Shown: in pieces, positions 52,760 through 61,790 of the stretch
How the letters are laid out: each line of letters opens with the position of its first letter
Numbering within the stretch: position 1 is the stretch's first letter
NCBI GenBank assembly: GCA_037127315.1
Contig: JBBBDQ010001937.1
Location: forward strand, 88,501-152,500
Source: Ascarosepion bandense
Lineage: Eukaryota; Mollusca; Cephalopoda; Sepiida; Sepiidae
Reading direction: 5' to 3'
DNA: 64,000 nucleotides
The notes under the pieces: generated by a model
Told to the model about the DNA's origin: nothing
Database searches by the model: none
What the model saw: the letters and a program-made list of their open reading frames with translations, nothing else
Made by a program: the position numbers and the translations under genes

Positions 52760-53526
52760 CAATATAGTTCTTCTACTTCATATCAGCTGAGAACATTAGC
52801 TAGAGAAGCAGCAACGAGTTATTTTCCTGAATTTCAGCATTAACCATACAGATTCAAGACAGGCAGGAATCTCTGCGATGATTAATGGCGAGAACTTTAG
52901 TATTTGTGCCGTTGAAATTGAAGAACGCCAGTTAACATAAGTTTTGATGTCGTTTTGAGCATCAGTTCCCATTTCGACCTTCTCGAACTGATCAGATTTA
53001 CGATTGATGTCGCAGTAAATGATTGTGTCGTCTGCGTAGATGGGAAATTGTTAGATAATGTCATCGTGATGGTCGTTAATGAAAATCAAAAACATATGCC
53101 AAAGGATAGATCTTTAGGGGACACGCGCTTTAGCACGAAAGAACCTAGTGCAAGTAGGCGTTCAAGATAACTTTCATTTGTCGATTTTATAGCAATGACT
53201 GGATCAGTTCAAAATGTGCCCAGAGAGACCCTAACCTTTCAGCGTGTAAAAAATACTGCTATACCAGACCCCGCCAAATGCTTTCGAATTACCGAACCCT
53301 ACAGCCTGAGCTTCATTCTTTTTATCTAGAACATGATAAACTCTTTCCAGAAATACCATTAATACTTCAGCGATTGATTTAGGGAAGCGAACACCATATT
53401 GTTTGTTTGAGAATAAGTCCTATGATGAAAGATTATGAACCAATTCAGCATTAATCAAGGCCCCTAGAAGTTACCCAAAACAGGTAGAAGACGAAAAAGG
53501 CCGATAGTTGGAAATGTCGGATGGCT
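52760..53526 (-). pseudogene. CR1/Jockey LINE reverse transcriptase, downstream half
   Basis: Minus strand: DISNYRPF at the left border, then QYGVRFPKSIAEVLMVFLER, NEAQAVGFGNSKAFGGVWY (decayed motif A, normally DISKAFDKVWH), SPKDLSFGI (decayed motif B) and YADDTIIYCDINRKSDQ (motif C with both aspartates, about 53038-52990). Several frameshifts. The upstream part of the same element is at 55301-55900; an RTE array separates them. Confidence 0.75.
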
Positions 53527-54555
53527 CATCTTCTTCTTTCAGGACGTAGGCGATCATGGCTTTCCACGTCTCCCTATCCCTGGTGGCTCTTAGCACGCTT
53601 TCTCCTGTTACACCACCAAAACCCCGCTCTATCCCATAAATCTTGAATATAAATGTATAGAAAATAACATGGCCACAAAATGAGGGATTAGTCTACATAT
53701 TGATTCAAATATAGATTTGATCCCCCACTTTATATCCACATTATAATTTCTGATAAACAGTTGGCATATATCTTCTATGTGCCCTGTCCTTTCAGGACGT
53801 AGGCGATCATGGCTTTCCACGTCTCCCTATCCCTGGTGGCTCTTAGCACGCTTTCTCTTGTTACACCACCAAAACCCCGCTCTATCCCATAAATCTTGAA
53901 TATAAATGTATAGAAAATAACATAGCCACAAAATGAGGGATCAGTCTACATATTGATTCAAATATAGATTTGATCCCCCACTTTATATCCACATTATAAT
54001 TTCTGATAAACAGTTGGCATATATCTTCTATGTGCCCTGTCCTTTCAGGACGTAGGCGATCATGGCTTTCCACGTCTCCCTATCCCTGGTGGCTCTTAGC
54101 ACGCTTTCTCTTGTTACACCACCAAAACCCCGCTCTATCCCATAAATCTTGAATATAAATGTATAGAAAATAACATGGCCACAAAATGAGGGATCAGTCT
54201 ACATATTGATTCACATATAGATTTGATCCCCCACTTTATATCCACATTATAATTTCTGATAAACAGTTGGCATATATCTTCTATGTGCCCTGTCTTTTCA
54301 GGACGTAGGCGATCATGGCTTTCCACGTCTCCCTATCCCTGGTGGCTCTTAGCACGCTTTCTCCTGTTACACCACCCAAACCCCACTCTGCCATCTACTA
54401 GCTCAGGCCCATAAATCTAGAATATAAATGTATAGAAACTGGCATGGCCACAAATTGAGGGATCAGTTTATATATGATTATAATATAGATTTGATCTCGC
54501 ACTTTATATCCATTTTATAATTTCTTATAAACAGTTTGCATATATCTTCTCCTTT
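53527..54555 (-). repeat. Tandem array of RTE 3' tail plus linker, 253-bp period
   Basis: Four to five units, each the last roughly 95 bp of the RTE element (GGACGTAGGCGATCATGGCT, CGTCTCCCTATCCCTGGTGG in plus sense) plus a roughly 155-bp linker (TGAGGGATCAGTCTACATAT, TTGATCCCCCACTTTATATC). Three successive units give open frames of 63 codons spaced exactly 253 bp. Units 1-3 are nearly identical; the last, next to the longer RTE copy, is most diverged. Confidence 0.9.
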
Positions 54556-55300
54556 TATGTGCCCTGTCCCTTCAGGACGTAGGCGATCATGGCTTTCCAC
54601 GTCTCCCTATCCCTGGTGGTTCTTAGCACGCCTTCTCCTGTTACACCATGCAAACCTCGTTCCATCATCCACCTGATTAGGTCTTTCAAATATGTTATCC
54701 TGTTGCATTCGCCTGTCTCTTTTCCCTTCTATCTGGCATGTTAGTACCAGGTTCTCCACGCCCTCTTTCCTGGTGCTCAGTATTAATTTCCCTTTCGTCT
54801 CCATCATTTCCAGAACCTCATCATTGCTCATGTGCTCGATCCATGATATCCGCAGCATCCTTCTGTAGAACCACATTTCAGTTGCTTCAATTTTTTCCTT
54901 CATATTCAATGATATTGTCCAGCATTCATTTCCATATGGAAGAACTGACATCACATTACAATCCAGTACTCTCTTCTTTGTTTCTAGCGACATTGTCCTG
55001 TTTCTTAATACTTTACTCAACTTCTGGAATGCTTCCTTCGCCATGCCAATTCGCCTTAGGATCTCTGTGTCGCACTTTGCGTCTTCTGTTATAACACTTC
55101 CCAGGTATTTAAATTTTTGTACCTGCATGATTCAAGTTTCTCCGACTTGTATTTGGCATATTGGACTGCTCTTTTTTCTGATGACCATGTATTCGGTTTT
55201 CTTGAAGTTAATTTGTCGTCCTTTCTTGTCACGTTCTTCAGTTACCTTCTGTAAGAGATCTTGTAGTTTCCTTTCTGTGTTTGCTATCAGATCAGCGTTC
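54556..55300 (-). pseudogene. RTE LINE 3' fragment (parent of the tail array)
   Basis: Minus-strand frame 55128-54607 (173 codons): KFKYLGSVITEDAKCDTEIL, RIGMAKEAFQKLSKVLRNRT, YGNECWTISLNMKEKIEATE, MWFYRRMLRISWIEHMSND. The stretch KRQMKLLGHAMR present in sister copies is deleted here, and the end is frameshifted. Upstream NTERKLQDLLQKV sits just after where the YADD box should be. Confidence 0.85.
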
Positions 55301-55900
55301 TTAAAAGCTGAAACAACAGATAATGAATTCCAGTAGGCAGGAAAGAAGGATGCATCTGTTATCCAGTTTAGAGAGAACATAAGCAAATTCGGAAATAAAC
55401 TTCCTAATGACTAGTACAGGGATACCATTAGGTCTACATTCTTTGTGGGGATAGAGGTAAGTGATGATTGCAGACACCATGGAAGGGGTTATATGTATCT
55501 TTTTCAACAGATACTCGATTCTAGGAGGGAAGTTTGGTAATGATATTCCGTATGAGTCAAGTGTAAAATTGATGAGAATTTACGGGCAATGCAGAGGGGA
55601 TGATAACACATCAAACTGATTGAAGTGTGTAGAAAATAGGGACCCTGCACTTATAAGAGAACTGCCGGAAGTCACGAAAGTCAAAGTTGTAAGAGGCTCT
55701 GCGTTGTCTCATTCTCTCGGCAAACAGAAAATTAGCTCCTTTGAGGAATCGAGCATTTATTGCAAGCAGCAACGTATAGTCGCCTATTGTGACAAGAGCA
55801 GTCGCTCTGGTATAGTCGAAAATAATGTTTTTTTCTGTGCTATAGCGGACGAGCATGCTTGTGTGAACCATGGAAATGCTTGAGCTTTAATCTAGTATTT
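55301..55900 (-). pseudogene. CR1/Jockey LINE, upstream pre-RT region
   Basis: The minus strand reads ITPSMVSAIITYLYPHKECR, PNGIPVLVIRKFISEFAYVL, SKLDNRCILLSCL and FFPAYWNSLSVVSAFKNAD. The pattern IxPxxVxxxIxxLxxxKxxGPDGIPxxxL...FPxxWKxxxVxPxFK is the segment just before the first RT motif in CR1/Jockey LINEs. It breaks off at FKNAD, and the expected continuation (DISNYRPF) is found 1.77 kb away at 53526, across the RTE array. Confidence 0.75.
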
Positions 55901-56446
55901 CTTAGAAGGGATGAAAGCATCTACATCGATTTTGACCTAAGAAAGAACCTCAGTGATGCAGTTTGCAATAGCTAACCCGGTACCCTCAGTATGAAAAGAC
56001 ATTGCCATCATTTCCACACACTACAAAGAATTCGCCAAAGCACCACTGTTAAAGACTGAAGAGAAGAAAAAACACAGGCAACTAAGGATGTGTCTCGACT
56101 TCTGTTCAAGAGAAGAGTGAAGGGTATAAACCCGGCAATAAGAGAACTTATCTTCTCCAATTGAAAATAAATAAATAAATAGATGAATAAATAAATAAAT
56201 AGTAATATGAAAATTAATTCTTACTAAAGTTTAATTTAGTATTAGGTTGGGAGATCTCTTGCCAAACAAATGTTCAATAAAATGTCTTACCAGAAACGTA
56301 CATAATCGAGCTTCAATTGTAAATATTTATCTGAGTAAAAGTGAAATTTAAAATTACAAAAATTTAATTAAATCAGACAAAAAATTAAAAAGTAAAAAAG
56401 TAGGTATTTCATAATTTTTCAGTTATTTTTCTTGTATAGATTTTTT

Positions 56447-56447
<1 letters not shown>
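55901..56447. other. Unassigned, includes (AAAT)n
   Basis: An (AAATA)n-type run at 56166-56204. It may contain further upstream LINE sequence, not recognisable. No gene is supported. Confidence 0.4.
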
Positions 56448-56475
<28 letters not shown>

Positions 56476-56483
<8 letters not shown>

Positions 56484-57094
56484 TTGATGGTGATGTCGTT
56501 GAAAGACAACAAAGTGCAACGTCAGACGCCGTGAGAGCGAATTTGTGGTGTGGCCGATGTAAATATTATTGAGGTTGTTAGAGATACATTCTCTAAATGG
56601 ACATATGAATTTATATACTACATTGGTTTTTTGCAAATCACTAACGGTGGGGGAAGAGTCGTTGCGGACAAATGAATTAGATGTAGTGGATTTAGTGTAA
56701 TATATAACAAACTTAATTCTTTTGTTAGAGTCTGTCGGAGAAATATTAGTATTTATGAGTTTTTTTAGGATGTTTTCATCTAGTTGGTAGTTGGAGTGCA
56801 TCTGGCTACGGTATAAGAGAGTGATATGTTTAGGATTGATTGGGTTAGTATCATGTGTTGTTTTTTCCATGTTAAGCTTTTTAAGAAAATAATGTATTTG
56901 TTCATCAACTATGTAGTTGGGAAAATTATTATTGATGAGTGTCTGTTTTATGTTTTTTAGTTCACTGTGGAAGATCTGATTTGTAGATGAATTGACTTTT
57001 GCACGATATAATAGATTTTTTATAATGGCTATTTTGTAATAGTGGGGGCATTCACTAATATAATTGATAGAGCGTTTCTATTTCAATTTTTTTT
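56476..57094 (-). mobile_element. Inverted, internally deleted Penelope-like partner copy
   Basis: The minus strand matches 58848-59440 of the adjacent PLE at near identity (IKFVIYYTKSTTSNSFVRND, TNVVYKFICPFRECISN). At about 57066-57094 it jumps to sequence matching 57514-57542, so about 1.3 kb is deleted; the junction shares TCAA. It is head-to-head with the main PLE. Inverted partial copies at the 5' side are a known Penelope arrangement. Confidence 0.85.
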
Positions 57095-57100
57095 GAAAAA

Positions 57101-57817
57101 ATGCTGCCAAAATACACAGAATTTAAATTACATGATCCAGCAGCCCAACACACCATCACCACCTTGAAATATAAATGGAGCCTTGTGAAAAGGCAAATTG
57201 AAATAGCGAAAGAAAATCTTTACACATTATACAAGAACAAACATGACCTCTACAACAAACTGAAAGATATAACTACCTCAAACCAACTAGAAGAAATAAT
57301 ACTCAGACTATCCAAAATCACCGCAAAATCTGAAGTTGAACACCGTGCTAAAATTGTCAAAAAACTTAATTCACGAAACAATGGCACGATCACTCTTCCC
57401 AAAAAATTCGGTAAATTCATAAATCTTTCCAACCACGAACTAACCAAGCACCAAAAAGAATTACTCAACCTTGGACCTAACTGCCATATATACCGTAAGT
57501 ATAACCAGCTTACTAAAAAAATTGAAATAGAAACGCTCTATCAAAGCATCACTAAATTACAAGATGAAAAACTTATAACCGTTAAACCCGAACTGAAAGA
57601 TCTACTTAAGGCTGAGGCAATCAAAGATCGCCATGATAAAAGCAGAAGCTCCTCAAAAATTCTATCGAAACAACTAAAAAGTGCCGCGCACGAACTACGC
57701 AACCACCTTCACATAATTGTAAAAAAAGCTGACAAGGCTAACATCTTTGTTGTACTTAACAAATCAGATTACAACACAAAACTCAACCACATACTCCATG
57801 ACCACACAAAATTTTAA
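57101..57817 (+). pseudogene. Penelope-like element, N-terminal ORF segment, 238 codons
   Basis: A lysine-rich N-terminal region (YKWSLVKRQIEIAKENL, LSKITAKSEVEHRAKIVKKL, KKFGKFINLSNHELTKHQ, LLNLGPNC) leads into KKADKANIFVVLNKSDYNTK, the KADKGNxxVxxxKxDY motif at the start of the PLE reverse transcriptase. An A-rich run at 57815-57830 shifts the frame: the next segment (KIIGDYKPGYIYGTIKTHKP, RPIISQIPTPVYQLTKHI) continues in a different frame to about 58075. The ATG at 57101 lies just beyond the inverted copy, so the true 5' end is uncertain. Confidence 0.85.
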
Positions 57818-58081
57818 AAAAATTAACAAAAACCCGACACACCAACTAAAATCTAAACTTAATAAACTCATTAGTGCCAACAACGCTGATCAGAATTCCT
57901 TAAAACTCCCTAAAATTATTGGTGACTATAAACCTGGTTACATATACGGAACCATAAAAACTCATAAACCTAACTATCCTCTCCGCCCTATCATATCCCA
58001 AATTCCTACTCCTGTATACCAGTTAACTAAACATATTAACCAGCTTATCACACCCTACCTTCCGAGTAAATACAGCATAAA

Positions 58082-58231
58082 AAATAATGATGCCGACTGA
58101 CGTCAATTCGGTCGGGTTTCAATCCTGGTTAAAAATCAATCGAATGTCTAACCGTACTGATGAGCTCTGATACAGCGAAACAGTTCGGTCTGTGGATGAC
58201 TATATCTATCTATATATATATATATATTAAT
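58082..58231 (+). mobile_element. Hammerhead-bearing SINE fragment inserted in the PLE ORF
   Basis: Flanked by GCATAAA (58075-58081 and 58232-58238). Inside are the 3' half of the tRNA-like region (TGATGCCGACTGACGTCAAT, box B-like GGGTTTCAATCCT), a hammerhead (58146-58200), then TATC and (TA)n. The sister PLE at 23541 has no such insertion. The adjoining 42-bp segment TTAATGCATAAAGTCAACCC ... is duplicated in tandem (to about 58302). Confidence 0.8.
58146..58200 (+). ncRNA. Type I hammerhead ribozyme inside the PLE
   Basis: CTGATGA at 58157-58163, stem II GCTCTG/ACAGC-type with one mismatch, GAAA at 58177-58180, cleavage triplet GTC ending at 58190. Stem I pairs CCGTA (58152-58156) with TGTGG (58191-58195) using wobbles; an outer helix GTC/GAC closes 58146-58200. 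Stem III (ACAG/CGGT) has one A-G mismatch, so activity may be reduced. Confidence 0.8.
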
Positions 58232-58291
58232 GCATAAAGTCAACCCTAGAGGCAATCCAAATATATATATTAATGCATAAAGTCAACCCTA

Positions 58292-59455
58292 GAGGCAATC
58301 CAAATCCTCAAGAGTGAAAAACCTAATAATGAAATCATAGCTTCACTTGATGTGGAAAACCTTTTTACTAATGTACCTGTCAGTGAAACTATTGATATAA
58401 TTATAAGAAATGTTTACAGTAATCCTTCATTACCCCCACTCAAAATTAATCCCAACATCCTAAGAAAAATTCTACTAGCTTGTACTACTGAAGTGCCTTT
58501 TGTGGATCCAAACAACACTATATATATACAACGTGACGGAGTCTCCATGGGTTCAGTGCTTGGTCCGACTTTTAGTAATTTCTACATGTTTAACCTTGAA
58601 AATACTACCTTTGCAAAATTTACAAAACCATCAATATATCTACGATATGTTGATGATATCCTACTATCAATTAAAAATACTGATGAAATCTTACAACTTC
58701 AAAAACAGTTTCAAAATAACTCAGTTTTAAAATTTACTTATGAACTTCGCAATGATAACAAAATTCCTTTTCTTGATATATTAATTAACACTGATAACAA
58801 TAAATTTACTATCTCACCGTATCAAAAACCCACTAATAAAAATCCCTCCACACTCAATTATATTAGTGAATGCCCCCACTATTACAAAATAGCCATTATA
58901 AAAAATCTATTATATCGTGCAAAAGTCAATTCATCTACAAATCAGATCTTCCACAGTGAACTAAAAAACATAAAACAGACACTCATCAATAATAATTTTC
59001 CCAACTACATAGTTGATGAACAAATACATTATTTTCTTAAAAAGCTTAACATGGAAAAAACAACACATGATACTAACCCAACCAATCTTAAACATATCAC
59101 TCTCTTATACCGTAGCCAGATGCACTCCAACTACCAACTAGATGAAAACATCCTAAAAAAACTCATAAATACTAATATTTCTCCGACAGACTCTAACAAA
59201 AGAATTAAGTTTGTTATATATTACACTAAATCCACTACATCTAATTCATTTGTCCGCAACGACTCTTCCCCCACCGTTAGTGATTTGCAAAAAACCAATG
59301 TAGTATATAAATTCATATGTCCATTTAGAGAATGTATCTCTAACAACCTCAATAATATTTACATCGGCCACACCACAAATTCGCTCTCACGGCGTCTGAC
59401 GTTGCACTTTGTTGTCTTTCAACGACATCACCATCAAGTATATCAGACGGTATGA
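58292..59455 (+). pseudogene. Penelope-like reverse transcriptase with partial GIY-YIG domain
   Basis: Open from about 58292 (first ATG 58352). Motif A IIASLDVENLFTNVP (aspartate present), motif B GVSMGSVLGPTFSNFYM, motif C YLRYVDDILLSIKN (both aspartates), then ELRNDNKIPFLDILINTD. The C-terminal GIY-YIG region has TNVVYKFICPFRECISN and IYIGHTTNSLSRRLTLH, with the conserved tyrosines and arginine. After that the frame runs into VVFQRHHHQVY, and the glutamate-bearing second half of the nuclease is not seen. The core polymerase is intact, but the ORF is cut from its N-terminus by a frameshift and the ribozyme insertion. Confidence 0.9.
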
Positions 59456-59520
59456 ACGGATCCTACACAAAATTAATAGACAAAACTTGTCTATATTATT
59501 CAATGAAACCTGCATTAATA
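59456..59520 (+). mobile_element. PLE 3' UTR
   Basis: GAACGGATCCTACACAAAAT, GACAAAACTTGTCTATATTA, then CCTGCATTAATATATA. Matches 21490-21562. Confidence 0.7.
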
Positions 59521-59554
59521 TATATATATATATATAGATAGATAGATAAATATA

Positions 59555-59609
59555 GTCATCCACAGACCGATCTGTTTCACTGTATCAGAGCTCATCAGTA
59601 CGGTTAGAC
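59555..59609 (-). ncRNA. Type I hammerhead ribozyme (minus strand)
   Basis: In plus sense: TCATCAG (59592-59598) is the CTGATGA box, TTTC (59575-59578) the GAAA box, and GAC at 59565-59567 the GTC site. Stem I is CCGTA/TGTGG with two wobbles, with an outer GTC/GAC helix. Stem II starts with a G-T pair; stem III has one A-G mismatch. Confidence 0.8.
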
Positions 59610-59624
59610 ATTCGATTGATTTTT

Positions 59625-59690
59625 ACCCAGGATTGAAACCCGACCGAATTGACGTCAGTCGGCATCACTACCTCTGAGCTATGGGCGCTC
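59625..59690 (-). promoter_or_regulatory. tRNA-like internal Pol III promoter (A and B boxes)
   Basis: GCGCCCATAGCTCAGAGGTA ... GTCGGGTTTCAATCCTGGG on the minus strand. Box A (TRGCNNAGYNGG-like) and box B (GGTTCGANTCC-like, with TTTCAA replacing TTCGA) are spaced as in a tRNA, about 15 bases upstream of the ribozyme. It is derived from a tRNA, not a working tRNA: the acceptor end is replaced by the ribozyme region. Confidence 0.65.
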
Positions 59691-59861
59691 GGTAGAAGGA
59701 GGCAAACTTTTTACCATGTATATTATCATTATACACGCCCAATAGCTGAGAGTGTTCTAATTCATTACTGAATGAACGATGCCTATATGCTAGCGTAGCT
59801 TCTGTTTTTCAAAGTCTACCATTCTTCCAGAGTGCTCAATCAGAGTGTCAGAGCATAAATA

Positions 59862-59862
<1 letters not shown>

Positions 59863-59902
<40 letters not shown>

Positions 59903-60557
59903 CCAGAGATGTATACTGAGAGAGTGACAAAGAAAGTAGAAGACTTGCAGTAGAGGTTAACCTGAACGAAAATCATTCCGTAGAACTTCATAGAGAAAAA
60001 TTCGGCCATCGTGGTCTTAAAATGTCTACAAATAGTTATTTAGAAGTTGGGGTCATCCTGCGTGTTATTAAAAAAGAAGACTAGAATTCAGTTTAATCTT
60101 ATTAATACTTTGTCTTGGCTGTGGAGGAAGTGACGTAGGACGTTTCCGATTTGTCGCTTGCTATTTCATGACCAGCAGTGGATGTTATAACTGTATGTCC
60201 GTTGTTGTTCGCTTATTGTTGATTTGTTTCAGGATCGCCTGCTGCGATAGTATTGGTCCAGTTGGGTCGCATGGGTGAAGAATTATAATGTTGTAACTAG
60301 TCATGACCCCAAGGCATAACATCACTGATGAGGCGATACTGTAGTCATGACAAATATGTAGGACGAAACGAAAAATACGAGTCTTACAAATATATTTCCA
60401 TAGAAGTGTTAACAAAAAGATATAATTTATCAACAGTTACAAAAAAGAAAAATGTAAAGTGCCATGATCGCTAACATTCTACAAAGAAACAACACATAGT
60501 AGAATAAAAATAGAATATGTAAGCCATTCGCTGTGTGATGGTATTATTTTTATATAT
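59863..60557. other. (TA)n then unassigned DNA
   Basis: (TA)n at 59863-59899, then a non-coding stretch without family matches. Confidence 0.45.
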
Positions 60558-60745
60558 TTGGTCGGTTGTTTTGTTTTTATGGCAAATCAACCTCGGTGGG
60601 TCATTTATTGCCAACTAAATTTTATTTATTTATTGCTGGTAATACCTTTTTCTTTCAACAATTTATTGTTGTTTTTTATATAAGTTTCGTGTCTGGTAAT
60701 AACTTTTCTTTTCGAGTATCAAGATTCATTTGGATTTGTTTTTTG
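60558..60745 (+). mobile_element. Minisatellite-bearing element, copy C (head and few units)
   Basis: Head TTTATGGCAAATCAACCTCG, GGGTCATTTATTGCC followed by two or three decayed units (TTGCTGGTAATACC, GTCTGGTAATAAC). The tail is missing. Confidence 0.55.
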
Positions 60746-60764
60746 TAAAGGCAGGGTCCCCATG

Positions 60765-61048
60765 TCTTACCCTGTTATTTCACCCATAACTGGAGGGAAG
60801 GGACGGATTAATACCTTTCTCAAGGGTACGAGTGGTTAAGTGAATGCAGGGTATTCAACTGGAATTCGAACTCGGCTCACCGATTTCTCTTTCCGAGCCG
60901 ATATCCACTGTTCCACAACGCACATCCGTCACTAAACGCACCTGGTATTCCCAAGCGGTCACCCATCTAAGTACTGACCAGGATCAACGTTGCTTAACTT
61001 CGGTGATTGAGCGAGAACCGGTGTATTCAACGTGATAGGCCGTAAGCC
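60765..61048 (-). mobile_element. Compound SINE: 5S rRNA-like head plus tRNA-like unit
   Basis: The minus strand starts with a 5S rRNA-like segment (61048-60930) joined through GTTGTGGAACAGTG to the tRNA-like head of the abundant SINE (GATATCGGCTCGGAAAGAGA, GAGTTCGAATTCCAG) and part of its body (60840-60765). It is directly followed on the plus side by a LINE fragment. Either a 5S copy fused to the SINE by template switching or a true 5S-tRNA SINE subfamily. Confidence 0.7.
60930..61048 (-). pseudogene. 5S rRNA-derived sequence
   Basis: The minus strand reads TACGGCCTATCACGTTGAAT, ACACCGGTTCTCGCTCAATC, ACCGAAGTTAAGCAACGTTG, AGTACTTAGATGGGTGACCG and CTTGGGAATACCAGGTG, clearly 5S rRNA over about 108 nt with scattered substitutions (such as GATCCTGGTCAGT for GGGCCCGGTTAGT). 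The internal control region (A box, C box) is recognisable. The 3' end runs into SINE sequence instead of a T-run terminator, so it is not a standard 5S gene. Confidence 0.85.
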
Positions 61049-61057
61049 ATTTTTATA

Positions 61058-61790
61058 TAGAATCAATAGCTAAATCCGCTGCTAAGAAAGTCGGTTCTCT
61101 GTGTAGAGCCAGGTATTTTTTTCCTGTCAATAATCCTGCACACATCCAAAAATCTACCATCCGCCCGTGCATTGAATAATGCTGCCATATCTGGTCGGGT
61201 GCTCCTGCTATCCACCTGGGTGTCATTGACAAGATCCAACGGAGAATCTGTAATGTGATAGATCCCGACTTGGCAGCTCGGATACAGTCACTTTCTCACC
61301 GGCGCAATGTGGCCTCCCTGTGTCTCTTTTACAAATACTTTTACGGCTTTTGCTCCAATGAACTTATCTCACTGGTTCCCCCTATATATGAATTTACTCG
61401 AGCCACAAGATTAGCAACTAGGTCCTACCGTTTTACTGTGAAACCAATAAAATGTAAATGCAAATCCTACTCCAGCTGCTTCTTTTCTCGCACTTACCGC
61501 CTGTGGAAATTTTTTCCATTTACTTGCTTTCCCGACAGCTATAATCTCCAAGAATTTAAATGTAAAGTCAATAGTCATCTCCTATTTTACTAACCATCAT
61601 CCTCTCTCTCTCATACTCCTTTCTCCATCCACTCCACTCTCATCAGTATTTTCATCCTTCTCTTACCCACTTCCTGACACCCCCTATAACCTGTCACTCT
61701 TTCTCATAACTTTTCTCATATGCAACTCCCTGCAAAAAAGTGGCAATAAAATGAATTGTTTGGGGCGATATGATTATTAAAAAAAAATCT
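61058..61790 (+). mobile_element. CR1/Jockey LINE 3' end, second subfamily
   Basis: Begins in the block IESIAKSAAKKVGSLC, with a stop where MEYCC should follow (ATTGAATAATGCTGCC), then open frame 61255-61593 (112 codons: RRNVASLCLFYKYFYGFCSN, ELISLVPPIYEFTRATRLAT, PDSYNLQEFKCKVNSHLL), 3' UTR and the tail GGCAATAAAATG, TTGTTTGGGGCGATATGATT plus A-run. Same order as 1732-2511. Confidence 0.85.

Larger units (their letters stand above)
59548..59862 (-). mobile_element. Near-complete tRNA-promoter/hammerhead element
   Basis: On the minus strand: body (CTCTGATTGAGCACTCTGGA, CAGCTATTGGGCGTGTATAA), a tRNA-like module with box A TAGCTCAGAGGTAG (59668-59681) and box B GGGTTTCAATCC (59630-59641), then a hammerhead (59555-59609). 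The segment starts and ends close to the ribozyme cleavage point. That is what a single monomer released by self-cleavage would look like if inserted; it lies between two (TA)n tracts. Length about 300 bp. No protein is encoded. Confidence 0.8.

Noticed and set aside
52955..53170. Plus-strand 71-codon frame
   Set aside because: Opposite strand of the CR1/Jockey RT segment containing the YADD box.
53629..54326. Three identical 63-codon frames as a possible gene family
   Set aside because: They are successive 253-bp repeat units covering RTE tail and linker.
53527..54555. CRISPR-like array
   Set aside because: Repeats are contiguous 253-bp units without unique spacers, in a eukaryotic retroelement context.
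60930..61048. Functional 5S rRNA gene
   Set aside because: Scattered substitutions, fusion to SINE sequence at the 3' end and no T-run terminator; no tandem 5S array.
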